From: Acinetobacter bereziniae LMG 1003 = CIP 70.12 | Lineage (GTDB): Bacteria; Pseudomonadota; Gammaproteobacteria; Pseudomonadales; Moraxellaceae | Direction of reading: 5' to 3' | Length of the DNA: 64,000 nt | Assembly (NCBI RefSeq): GCF_000368925.1 | Contig: NZ_KB849756.1 | Coordinates: 1,784,397 to 1,848,396 of the forward strand | Shown: positions 42,779 through 51,744 of the stretch, one piece after another | Numbering within the stretch: position 1 is the stretch's first letter | Layout: the number at the start of each line of letters is the position of its first letter | Translations under genes and position numbers: made by a program | The notes under the pieces: model-generated | Database searches by the model: none | The model's input: the letters and a program-made list of their open reading frames with translations, nothing else | What the model was told of the DNA's origin: nothing

Positions 42779-45178
42779 TTACTTTAACTTGGCATCACTC
42801 AATGCCTGATAAGCTTGCTTGAATAAGTCATAATCAATAAATTCATTAGAATCAACATTCAATGTCGATACGACTTGATCATTAAACTTATTATTTTTAA
42901 ATGCAACATAAGATTTTGCTAAAACTTTTGCTGTTTTTATAAACTCTCCACGCTGAGACTTTTCAATCTCATTTTCTGCTTCAAACTTCTGCATGTAATA
43001 TTGTGCAAACACAGCTTCGGTTGTTTTATATTTTTTAACTAAACCCTGCACCTCTAAAGTACTTTGTTTAGCTTTCCAGATTTTAGCAACAATCTCATCT
43101 ACATCATTTCCAAGTTCATCATCATACTGATGATCATCTTCTAAATGATGCTTTTTCTGAAGTGCTTGAATTTGTTTTAAAGCCTGACCTTTTGGATTGT
43201 AGATCTCTTCATCAGAATATGCATATGCATAAATCGCAGCAATCTCTTGTAAATCTTGAACAGAATATTGCTTGATCAATTCAGGTTTTTGCGCAGTCAA
43301 TTTTGCAATAAACACTGCTTTATAAGTTTTTTCATAAGACCCAGTTTGTGTAAATACTTGTTCTGCCAATAGCGCTAAACGTTCATCTAAACTTAAGTAT
43401 TTTTGCTCATCACTACGTTCTGAACCTGCAATGCCTCCTACAGCTTGTTGCATAATGCTGCCTTTAAAGATCTCTTTAAAAGGTTTCGCCTGTTTGAGAA
43501 CATTTTGATCAATCTTGCTTGCATTGCCATAATTAAGGAATTGCATGTCCATTTTAATGTTTAACTTACGATTTAAGGTATCTAAATCTAAGCCCATATC
43601 ATAATCTGCTTTAACTGCTCGTCCTTTATTGTCCAATGACAAATCAACGATCAGTGGGTTACGTTTGTCTGGAGCTGGCAAACTGCTTTCAATCTCAGTG
43701 AGATGTTGATTCCACAATTGTTTAAATTGTTGCGCATCGACCAACTGATCTTTCGCATAGCCATTAAATGTGCTGACCAATGCAGTCTTATTTTTCTCTC
43801 TCAACGCAGTATCTGATGAGGATTCTTTTTGTTGCTCACCTTTTAAGACGTCTATTTCGTAATGATATTGACAATACTCCACATCACCAAAACGAGGATT
43901 TGTTTTAGCTTTGGACAAATCTTCACATTGTTGCTCAGTTAAGATTTTTGTCGTATTGCCGTCTGCTGCAGCTTCAACAGTCTCATTTTCAGAATCACGC
44001 TCTTGATCAGCAGTCGCATCGTCTCCGTCATCTTCTACAGCAGCACGTGCTGCTTGTTCCGCATCATATGCTGCTTGCGATGCATCCCCTGCTTCTACTT
44101 CTTCCTCTAAACTTTCATGAGACTTACGATTGACGGCATTGTAAAGTTCATACATTGCGCTTGATGCATCATTGGCACTATCATCACTCGATGTGATGCC
44201 TGCTACCGCTTCATCTGCAGCTTTCATCGCTTCCTGAGCAGCTTCATAAGCCTCATCACTTACCTGACTGTCGCTACTCGGTCCTAGGATTTTTGCAATA
44301 TTAGATTGATTCAATCCAAACACTGAATTCATCAAATATTGACGATTCACTGTAGAGTATAATTGCCCTTGTAAGAACATTTCTTCTACTGATGTATTTA
44401 AGCGAATTTTTTCAACGATTCCTGCTTGCTTGTCCGCAGAACTCACTGCAAGATTTTGAATTTGATGAGGCGCGGCAATTAAATATGAAGTTGCACCCGA
44501 CTGTTTAAGCAACTCGATCAAGGCTTTGCCATTCACCTTGTTAATATCATCTTTATATTTTGAAAAATCATAATACGCATATTTGTCTTGATCTTGAGAA
44601 TTTGCCAAATAAGGCATGATCGAAAAAATATGGGTATAGAATTTATAATTATTCATATCCAAAACTGTAGGAATACGCATTTCCACAGATAAATTTGGCT
44701 TTTTGTATTGTGTTTCTAAATTAAACGATGCCATTTTTTGGCGATAATTCACTGTTCCGTCGTATCGAATTTGCAAATCATTGACAATATTTTGAACAAC
44801 ATCTGCTCCCATGCCGACAAAACGACTGATATAGTTTGAATCCTGTTTCGCAATCGCTTGATAAAGTTCTTTTTTCTGTATATCTGTCAGTTTAATTTTT
44901 TGATCTTTTAAATACTGATTGACCTTTTTTTCAATGGCAGGATCTAGTTGCTTTGAATCCGTAGACTTTAGATTTTGATCTTTCTGTGGGCGATCTAAAT
45001 GAACTTGAAATTGCCCACGATAATCAAAATTAGGATATTCATACAGCGCATTAAACCCTTGAATTGCACGTTGAGGAGCGTCTTGATCTGCATTTAAAGC
45101 ATTACTTTTAATCACATGTGTTGAACATGCCGACAAACTCAAACCTAAAAGACATAATGTTAATTTTTTTAAATGCAT
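42779..45178 (-). CDS. Large lipoprotein of unknown function
   Basis: A 799-residue protein from the ATG at 45178 with a lipoprotein signal peptide ending LSLSAC, so Cys18 should be lipidated; a GTG five codons upstream is possible. A long alpha-helical and beta-mixed region follows. Residues about 295-405 are a low-complexity Ala/Asp/Glu-rich segment, then a return to ordinary composition. There is repeated wording such as YSDEEIYNPKGQALKQIQALQKKHH near the end, but no family was recognised. It probably stays at the cell envelope. It is a stand-alone gene convergent with aroE. Confidence 0.75.
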   Translation of the reverse strand: MHLKKLTLCLLGLSLSACSTHVIKSNALNADQDAPQRAIQGFNALYEYPNFDYRGQFQVHLDRPQKDQNLKSTDSKQLDPAIEKKVNQYLKDQKIKLTDIQKKELYQAIAKQDSNYISRFVGMGADVVQNIVNDLQIRYDGTVNYRQKMASFNLETQYKKPNLSVEMRIPTVLDMNNYKFYTHIFSIMPYLANSQDQDKYAYYDFSKYKDDINKVNGKALIELLKQSGATSYLIAAPHQIQNLAVSSADKQAGIVEKIRLNTSVEEMFLQGQLYSTVNRQYLMNSVFGLNQSNIAKILGPSSDSQVSDEAYEAAQEAMKAADEAVAGITSSDDSANDASSAMYELYNAVNRKSHESLEEEVEAGDASQAAYDAEQAARAAVEDDGDDATADQERDSENETVEAAADGNTTKILTEQQCEDLSKAKTNPRFGDVEYCQYHYEIDVLKGEQQKESSSDTALREKNKTALVSTFNGYAKDQLVDAQQFKQLWNQHLTEIESSLPAPDKRNPLIVDLSLDNKGRAVKADYDMGLDLDTLNRKLNIKMDMQFLNYGNASKIDQNVLKQAKPFKEIFKGSIMQQAVGGIAGSERSDEQKYLSLDERLALLAEQVFTQTGSYEKTYKAVFIAKLTAQKPELIKQYSVQDLQEIAAIYAYAYSDEEIYNPKGQALKQIQALQKKHHLEDDHQYDDELGNDVDEIVAKIWKAKQSTLEVQGLVKKYKTTEAVFAQYYMQKFEAENEIEKSQRGEFIKTAKVLAKSYVAFKNNKFNDQVVSTLNVDSNEFIDYDLFKQAYQALSDAKLK

Positions 45179-45410
45179 GAGAGATTGACTCACTTCAATA
45201 TTATAAAGATACTAAAAATAGCAATGAAACTACAAAAACAAACTGTTCAATACTATCAAAAAACCAACAGATTCGCATGTACTTTTTCTACCAAATTCGC
45301 ATTTCTGACAATTCTTTTAGAGAGTCTTATCAATGTATTTCTCATATGATTATGAATAATGAAACTATCGATTGAATATCCAAAACTATTTCTAAATTAG
45401 GATTAAATAC

Positions 45411-47234
45411 ATGCCAGCATATAAAGCGCCGCTCCGTGATATTCGTTTTTTAATCAACGAAGTTTTTGACTATTCTGGGCACTATAAAACATTATCAATT
45501 GGCGAAAATGCCGATGCTGATACGATTGATATGATTTTAGAAGGTGCAGCAGATTTTTGTGAAAATGTGCTCTCTCCTTTGAATCAGTCTGGCGATGAAG
45601 AAGGTTGCCACTTTAAAGAAGGTGAAGTCACTACACCAAAAGGATTTAAAGAAGCTTACGATCAATTCGTTCAAGGTGGTTGGCAAGGTTTGTCGTACCC
45701 AGAAGAGTTTGGTGGTCAGGGCTTACCAATGTCTTTAAATCTGATTAAATCGGAAATGATGGGAACTGCAAACTGGTCATTCACGATGTACCCAGGTTTA
45801 AGCATGGGCTGTATGAACACCATCATGCAATTTGGTACGGATGAACAAAAAGCAACCTACATGCCACATCTTACTGCTGGGACTTGGTCAGGTACGATGT
45901 GTTTGACTGAACCACAATGTGGTACAGACTTAGGACAAGTTAAAACCAAAGCAGAGCCAAAAGAAGATGGAACTTATGCCATCACTGGTACAAAAATCTT
46001 TATCTCTGCGGGTGAACATGATCTGACTGAAAATATCATTCATATCGTACTTGCGCGCTTACCAGATGCACCTGCTGGCACAAAAGGGATTTCATTATTT
46101 ATCGTACCAAAATTTATCCCAACGGTAGATGGCGGTATTGGTGAACGCAACCCAGTGACTTGTGGTTCAATCGAACACAAAATGGGGATTCGTGCGTCAG
46201 CAACTGCGGTATTGAACTTTGATGCTGCAACAGGTTACTTGATCGGTGAAGTAAACAGAGGCTTACATGCCATGTTTACCTTCATGAACACTGCACGTAT
46301 TGGTACTGCAGTTCAAGGTCTTGCACATGCTGAGTTAGCATTCCAAGGCGCACTGCCTTATGCAAAAGATCGTATGTCTATGCGTGCACTTTCAGGTAAA
46401 AAAGATCCAGAGAAAGTTGCCGATGCAATTATTCACCATGCTGATGTTCGTCGCATGTTATTGACCCAAAAGGCAATTGCTGAAGGTGGTCGTTCAATGA
46501 TTTATCATGCTGCTCAATTGGCTGATAAGATGACTGATGCTTTGGCGCAAGGTGATCAAGCAAAATTTGATGAATATGACGATAAACTTGGTTTTTATAC
46601 GCCAATTCTCAAGGGCTTCTTAACAGAAATGGGCTTAGAGGCTGCAAATCACGGGATGCAAGTCTTTGGTGGTCATGGTTATATTAAAGAACATGGCATG
46701 GAACAAATTGCACGTGATGCACGTATTTCAACCTTGTATGAAGGTACAACTGGCGTACAGGCACTTGATTTGATCGGGCGTAAAGTATTGCTTTCTTCTA
46801 AAGGTAAAGTGGTTCGTGAATACACCGCTGAAATCTTGAAGTTCTGTGGTCAACATGCACGTAATAAATATATGCGTCGCTTTGCATGGGATTTAACTAA
46901 AATCTGTGCGCAATGGAATGCTTTAACTGTTCGTATCATGCTTGCAGCACGTAAAGACCGTGACATCGTTTCTTCTGCTTCTGTAGATTTCTTGATGTTC
47001 TCTGGTTATGCAATGATGGCTTATTACTGGGCACAACAAGCAGCCGTGGCTTCTGAAAAATTGGCGTCAGGAAATGGTGCTGAAGTTCCTGAGTTCTATA
47101 AAGCAAAAATCAAAGTTGCTGATTTCTACTTTGAGCAATTGCTACCGCGTGCACAAGGGCATGCTGAGTCGATGGTCAACCCATCTAAGACCATGATGTC
47201 ACTTGAAGCTGAACATTTTAGTTTTGACTACTAA
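45411..47234 (+). CDS. Acyl-CoA dehydrogenase family protein (C-terminal extended type)
   Basis: A 607-residue FAD enzyme, longer than the usual 380-residue ACAD, with an N-terminal extension (PF12806-like) and a C-terminal extension typical of the long bacterial family that includes DmdC-like enzymes. FAD/substrate stretches LTEPQCGTDLG and KIFISAGEHD, the catalytic-region motif YEGTTGVQALDLIGRK and FGGHGYIKEHGMEQ are visible. It should start beta-oxidation of a CoA thioester; the chain specificity is unknown. It is monocistronic. Confidence 0.92.
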   Translation: MPAYKAPLRDIRFLINEVFDYSGHYKTLSIGENADADTIDMILEGAADFCENVLSPLNQSGDEEGCHFKEGEVTTPKGFKEAYDQFVQGGWQGLSYPEEFGGQGLPMSLNLIKSEMMGTANWSFTMYPGLSMGCMNTIMQFGTDEQKATYMPHLTAGTWSGTMCLTEPQCGTDLGQVKTKAEPKEDGTYAITGTKIFISAGEHDLTENIIHIVLARLPDAPAGTKGISLFIVPKFIPTVDGGIGERNPVTCGSIEHKMGIRASATAVLNFDAATGYLIGEVNRGLHAMFTFMNTARIGTAVQGLAHAELAFQGALPYAKDRMSMRALSGKKDPEKVADAIIHHADVRRMLLTQKAIAEGGRSMIYHAAQLADKMTDALAQGDQAKFDEYDDKLGFYTPILKGFLTEMGLEAANHGMQVFGGHGYIKEHGMEQIARDARISTLYEGTTGVQALDLIGRKVLLSSKGKVVREYTAEILKFCGQHARNKYMRRFAWDLTKICAQWNALTVRIMLAARKDRDIVSSASVDFLMFSGYAMMAYYWAQQAAVASEKLASGNGAEVPEFYKAKIKVADFYFEQLLPRAQGHAESMVNPSKTMMSLEAEHFSFDY

Positions 47235-47261
47235 TATGTAGGTTTTCGCTAAGAAAAATAG

Positions 47262-47285
47262 AAAGAGCGCTTCGGCGCTCTTTTG
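47262..47285 (+). terminator. Rho-independent terminator with UUCG loop
   Basis: AAAGAGCGC-TTCG-GCGCTCTTT followed by TGTATTTTT, 27 bp after the acyl-CoA dehydrogenase stop. Confidence 0.9.
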
Positions 47286-47648
47286 TATTTTTAAGGAAAG
47301 TTAATTGAAATTCTGCCGGAATATGCGATAACTCATCCTCTTTTCTACTTGTTTATAACAATAGAAAGCTGATTTTTTCGCATTTTTAGTCACCCACCAT
47401 GCACTAAAACATACTAAACAACGTGAATTCGATGCAATTAAATCTTCGACTCATTGAAAAATAATAAATCTATGTGGATTTTTTCTGGATTTTCATCCGA
47501 TTTTGGATGAGTAGCGGAGCTTCGTAAGCGCCACCATCAATATAGTTTCATTGCTCTGATCAATAAAATGAAGGCGATCAATAGATTGTTTGATGATCTA
47601 AAGCTTGCACTGCCACGCTTTAATGCTAAAGTTTAAATTCTTTTGCGT

Positions 47649-47659
47649 AGGCGATGCCT
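47649..47659. repeat. Left 11-bp target duplication of the IS
   Basis: AGGCGATGCCT, identical to 49094-49104. The sequence is itself nearly palindromic (AGGC-GAT-GCCT). Confidence 0.92.
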
Positions 47660-49093
47660 CATATGCGCCGAGTTAAGCCATAATAACTCTTCAATTATTT
47701 GAATTTCATCATAAATTCATTTGATCATAAACTGTAATTTCCGCTTTCGCCTGCGTTCTGACAGGCTATAAAGTATATCCTCTGTAAATTCAGAGCGCAT
47801 CGGAAACAATGCCATCAAACCTGCTTTAACTTGATTTTGTATTAGAGTGAGTGGTCGCCAAAGACTTAACGGACGTTCATTCCAAAACTCAAATAAAGTT
47901 GTATGCGGAAATTTTTGCACAATCAATTTTTCTAATAAGACCGCATAGAGTAACTTACCCAATAAATAAACCTCTGCAAGCATACTTCCTTTCTTAGCGC
48001 GTAACTTATCAATATTTAATATACTTTTCAGTCGTTTAAATGCTATTTCAATCTGCCAACGTGCTTGGTAAATATTCTTGATTTGTTCTGCCGAAAGACG
48101 TGTTGGTGGCAAAGTACTGATGATCAACATCCAATTAGCCAAATACAATGTGATCGCTTTTGGTGGGTTCTTTGCACACCTTTTACTGGATTGCCTCTTA
48201 ATTTTTCGACGTACTTGCTCTGCGTCTGCTTCACTTCTAGGAAATGCATGAATATATACTTTGTAGTATTTTTGCTCTGTTTTCGTTCCTCCTATCATCC
48301 AAGCTTCTATCACTTGCGGTTGATTAGAATTTTGATTTAATTTTTCTTGCCAATCTATTTGTTTGAACTCTATATGATCGTTTTTTATTATTTTTTCATA
48401 AGTCAGCATCGAATTTGGGTTGTACCGAATCACTATTTCTACCCCCATATCAACAACAGGAAGGATGGTTTTTGTGCGACTGTAGCCACGATCGGCAATC
48501 ACCACATCTCCTTTCTCAAACCTATGATGTTGTAAACTTTCTGCGACTTTACGAGTACTGAGTACAACTTCAAGTAAAGATAAATTCCATAAGTCCATTG
48601 CTGTATGTAAGCGATATGTCGCTCCATCTGCACCGCGTTCTTGGATGCTTGTACTATCAACGATTACAAAACGTAAGCTGTCGTCACTTTGTCGGTGTGT
48701 GATTTTAAACATATGAATTATGAGTGATTTAATCCAGTTTATGCTCTTACATAATCGTTCTTTAATCGCATCATCGGACAGACGACCATATGTTTGAGCA
48801 AACACGCCTGCACAGCTTTTCAATGATAAATCGTGTACACAATACAACATGATAATTTGAAAAAGTTCTTCAGGGCTTTTGATTTTTCTAATGCGTTGAA
48901 ATGCTTCATGTTGGTAAGCGAGTTCGGAAAAATGAGTAGGAAGGGCTTGCATTAATTGTTCAAATACATTCATGATTGTGACTTAATGATGGTTGTTGGT
49001 AAATATTCACAGTAAGAGGTTAATATCTGCCACACCATCATCACAAATTTATTAATGTTTTCCAATGCTTTAACTCTTAACTCGGCGCATATG
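47660..49093 (-). mobile_element. IS4-type insertion sequence, 1434 bp
   Basis: Bounded by perfect 18-bp inverted repeats CATATGCGCCGAGTTAAG (47660-47677) and its complement (49076-49093), and flanked by an exact 11-bp duplication. It carries one transposase gene with DDE and YREK motifs. The 11-bp duplication and the transposase type fit the IS4 family. It is inserted in dispersed repeat copy B. All parts look intact, so it is probably able to move. The ISfinder name cannot be given from sequence alone. Confidence 0.93.
47717..48973 (-). CDS. IS4-family transposase
   Basis: A 418-residue DDE transposase. The first Asp lies in VIVDSTSIQERG (about residue 107), the second in VVIADRGYS (about 160), and the glutamate in YQARWQIEIAFKRLKS, which is the Y-x2-R-x3-E-x6-K signature of the IS4 group. 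The N-terminal 70 residues form the usual IS4 N-terminal domain. The frame is uninterrupted and fills most of the element, 57 bp from the left end and 120 bp from the right. Confidence 0.95.
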   Translation of the reverse strand: MNVFEQLMQALPTHFSELAYQHEAFQRIRKIKSPEELFQIIMLYCVHDLSLKSCAGVFAQTYGRLSDDAIKERLCKSINWIKSLIIHMFKITHRQSDDSLRFVIVDSTSIQERGADGATYRLHTAMDLWNLSLLEVVLSTRKVAESLQHHRFEKGDVVIADRGYSRTKTILPVVDMGVEIVIRYNPNSMLTYEKIIKNDHIEFKQIDWQEKLNQNSNQPQVIEAWMIGGTKTEQKYYKVYIHAFPRSEADAEQVRRKIKRQSSKRCAKNPPKAITLYLANWMLIISTLPPTRLSAEQIKNIYQARWQIEIAFKRLKSILNIDKLRAKKGSMLAEVYLLGKLLYAVLLEKLIVQKFPHTTLFEFWNERPLSLWRPLTLIQNQVKAGLMALFPMRSEFTEDILYSLSERRRKRKLQFMIK

Positions 49094-49104
49094 AGGCGAT
49101 GCCT
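49094..49104. repeat. Right 11-bp target duplication of the IS
   Basis: AGGCGATGCCT, identical to 47649-47659. In the intact repeat copy the corresponding site (complement of about 21983-21993) reads AGGCGATACTT, so the site itself differs slightly between copies. Confidence 0.92.
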
Positions 49105-49387
49105 CACTTTTCAGAGATGAAAAGTGACAAAAATCTTTCTTTGAGCGAGGGGTACATCCTCATACCCCCGCTCAACATGGCGACATCCATGTCGCCTCAC
49201 GATCGCAAGACCATCAATGATTCAAAAAGTACAAAATAAATGAATCATCCAAATCACTTGTATGAATAATCAGGCGGTTTGGCTGTATCATCTTTCATCA
49301 AGGATTTTTATCGAACTCAGGTTAAATAAATGCTAAGTTTTTAAAAAATTCTGTGCAGGAATCCAAAAAATCATCTCTTGTTTTGCC

Positions 49388-49876
49388 TTATTTTTGATTT
49401 TTTGACACGGGTTCAACGATGGTTTTAAACAATTTAAAGCCGTTTTTTTCAAGCACATAAAAACGTGTAGTCACTTGTTCCACGTCATAGTTTTGATCCA
49501 TATGTTCTTCTTGTGTGACCAATAAACGACTATTCGCACGTGTTGCGATGACATCTTCTGTTCGTGCCTCGCCCCCAAAACCATCAGCTAACAGTTGCCC
49601 TGTACGTTTATTGACGAAAGAATACATTCTACAACTTGCACCACATCCCCACATGGTGGTGACATATTCACCAGCAAAATCTGGTTTTTCTTTCAAAGCA
49701 TCTCTCAGTCGAGTACGAAACATATTGGCTCTTGGATCAGAAATATCCAGTTTGGCGGTCTTACCCGTATATACCGATTTCACAGGATAATCACGAAACT
49801 GGGGAACTGCACTTTTCGCATGAGCAATTGAGATTGCTGTTAGGGTAAAAAACAGACTGATGAGATATTTATTCAT
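49388..49876 (-). CDS. Exported protein of unknown function
   Basis: A 162-residue protein with a signal peptide (hydrophobic residues 5-17, cleavage after AHA near residue 20). The mature part has an FAGEYVTTMWGCGASCRMYSFVNKRTG segment, here noted as GEYVTTMWGCGASC, with two cysteines that could pair in the periplasm. Similar small exported proteins with a WGCGxxC motif occur in many proteobacteria without known function. It is a single gene between the IS region and hemW. Confidence 0.75.
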   Translation of the reverse strand: MNKYLISLFFTLTAISIAHAKSAVPQFRDYPVKSVYTGKTAKLDISDPRANMFRTRLRDALKEKPDFAGEYVTTMWGCGASCRMYSFVNKRTGQLLADGFGGEARTEDVIATRANSRLLVTQEEHMDQNYDVEQVTTRFYVLEKNGFKLFKTIVEPVSKNQK

Positions 49877-49964
49877 TGTTATAACCTAAAGATTTAAAAT
49901 ATTTATTTTCAGTCACAGCATAACAAAACTGGATATCTCCTGCTGTTTATTTTGAGCAATATAT

Positions 49965-51119
49965 TTATAAAAATGCCTCTAAAACAGAGTTTAAAAATAT
50001 ATGCCCTTGCGCCGTACAGGACAAGCGTGTTGCATCATTGACCATTAAATGACGCTGTTTTAATGGGCTGATTCGCTCATTTAAATCCTCAAGATTCAAA
50101 CCTGTACGTTCAGTATAGAGTTCAGCAACGACACCATCATTTAAACGCAAAGCATTCATCATAAATTCAAACGGCATCTCAACATCTTCGATACGTTTAA
50201 ACTGCAAATGTTCAGCAGGCACTTTGGCTAAATAGTCTTTAGGCAAACGGGTCTTTTGATAGCGGTAAACACCATCAGTTTGAGTAACTTTGCCATGTGC
50301 TCCTGCACCAATTGCCAGATAATCACCAAATTGCCAGTAATTCAAATTATGCGCTGATGGTTGCTCTTTACGCCAAGCAGATACCTCATAATTGATAAAA
50401 CCACTGGCTTTTAGATATTGCTCACCTTGTTCCTGTATCGCCTCTAAAACATCATCGACTGGCAAAATCGGTTGTGTACGGAAAAAAACTGTATTGGGTT
50501 CAATGGTTAATTGATACCAGGAAATATGTGTCGCACCATTTTCAACAGCCAGTTTTAAGTCGTATAACGCCTGTTCCAAGGTCTGTTCTGGTAATCCATG
50601 CATCAAGTCAACATTCACTCGTTGAAAACCTGCTTCTCGAGCATTTCGAATCGCTGAAACAGCATCATCATTGGAATGAATACGCCCTAATTTCTTTAAA
50701 TGTTCGGTATTAAAACTTTGCACGCCTATGGATAATCGATTAATACCTGCAGCTAAATAACTTGCAAAAGGATCATGTTCAACTGTTCCCGGATTGGCTT
50801 CTAAAGTAATTTCACAATCCTGCTCAAAAGGCAGTAAGGCTTTTAATTGAGAAAATAACCATTGATAACCTTGAGCTGAAATAAGTGACGGCGTTCCTCC
50901 ACCAATAAACACACTATGAATTTCTCGCCCTTGGGCAAATTCAATTTGCGTTTTAAAGTCTTCAACCAATGCCTGTAGATATTCCTGTTCCAAATCTAAA
51001 GACAATTTTCCGTCGGGTACAGCATGCGAATTAAAATCACAATATGGACACTTACGCACACACCACGGCATATGGATATAAAGCGATAATGGAATATTTT
51101 GAGGGATTAAAGCAGTCAA
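49965..51119 (-). CDS. hemW: Radical SAM haem chaperone HemW
   Basis: A 384-residue HemN-like protein. The cluster motif CVRKCPYC (Cys20, Cys24, Cys27) is followed by Asp/Phe, not a fourth cysteine, which is the HemW pattern; FIGGGTPSL and LSIGVQSF follow. HemW carries haem to respiratory enzymes rather than oxidising coproporphyrinogen. The TTG at 51119 gives the family N-terminus (MTALIPQ). An ATG at 51161 with a weak AGAAG would add a hydrophobic 14-residue stretch, so the start is unsettled. Confidence 0.9.
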   Translation of the reverse strand: MTALIPQNIPLSLYIHMPWCVRKCPYCDFNSHAVPDGKLSLDLEQEYLQALVEDFKTQIEFAQGREIHSVFIGGGTPSLISAQGYQWLFSQLKALLPFEQDCEITLEANPGTVEHDPFASYLAAGINRLSIGVQSFNTEHLKKLGRIHSNDDAVSAIRNAREAGFQRVNVDLMHGLPEQTLEQALYDLKLAVENGATHISWYQLTIEPNTVFFRTQPILPVDDVLEAIQEQGEQYLKASGFINYEVSAWRKEQPSAHNLNYWQFGDYLAIGAGAHGKVTQTDGVYRYQKTRLPKDYLAKVPAEHLQFKRIEDVEMPFEFMMNALRLNDGVVAELYTERTGLNLEDLNERISPLKQRHLMVNDATRLSCTAQGHIFLNSVLEAFL

Positions 51120-51239
51120 AGAAAAGCTCAAAGCAACTAACAGAATAATTAATTTTAACATGACTTCTAGCTTCTGATTAGAACAACTCATCAAATTGCT
51201 TTAGACTGGATATGCGCAATAAAAAGTAGATGAACAAGA

Positions 51240-51701
51240 ATGATGAAATTATCCAGTCAATTGTTATTTCTTTTACCACTCACCATGGGCATTGGTATTG
51301 CTATGGCGTTTCAAACAGCCATCAATACGCAACTGCGTGAATATCTTTACTCCCCTTTACAAGCCGCGCTTTTATCTTTTTTGGTGGGTACACTATTGCT
51401 CGTAGTTTTGGTAATCTTCCAGTCTGAACAAAAACCAACACTACACAGTTTCGCTGTGATTCCTTGGTATCTCTGGCTAGGGGGTTGTCTTGGGGTTTAT
51501 GCCATTAGTATTAGTATTTATACTGCCCCTAAACTTGGTTTCTTAACCCTTTCAGGGTTGATTATCTTCGGGCAGATCGCCACATCAATGATCATTGATC
51601 ACTTTGGTGTATTGGGTACAGATAAAGTGCCAGTCAACTGGCAACGTCTTATAGGTGGCGTGGTGATTTTTATAGGTGTGCTTCTCACTCTACAACGCTA
51701 A
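51240..51701 (+). CDS. DMT-type membrane protein (YdcZ/DUF606 family)
   Basis: A 153-residue inner-membrane protein with about five hydrophobic segments, matching the short half-size DMT transporters of the YdcZ/DUF606 family. Such proteins usually pair as dimers; the substrate is unknown. ATG codons at 51240 and 51243 are adjacent; the choice affects one residue. It lies 44 bp before abeM on the same strand and may be co-transcribed with it. Confidence 0.82.
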   Translation: MMKLSSQLLFLLPLTMGIGIAMAFQTAINTQLREYLYSPLQAALLSFLVGTLLLVVLVIFQSEQKPTLHSFAVIPWYLWLGGCLGVYAISISIYTAPKLGFLTLSGLIIFGQIATSMIIDHFGVLGTDKVPVNWQRLIGGVVIFIGVLLTLQR

Positions 51702-51744
51702 CCAGTTTATTTTTTCTTAAGCACATTTAAAACGAGTATTACCT

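Larger units (their letters stand above)
47549..49283 (-). repeat. Dispersed structured repeat, copy B, interrupted by an IS
   Basis: Read on the minus strand, 49283-49105 followed by 47659-47549 is a close match to the intact repeat at 21797-22092. The two halves join cleanly at the 11-bp target site once the IS (47660-49093) and one target copy are removed. The palindromes GGCGACATCCATGTCGCC-type and the CTTTTCATCTC-type hairpin are conserved. Outer ends are approximate. The two copies are inverted relative to each other. Confidence 0.85.
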
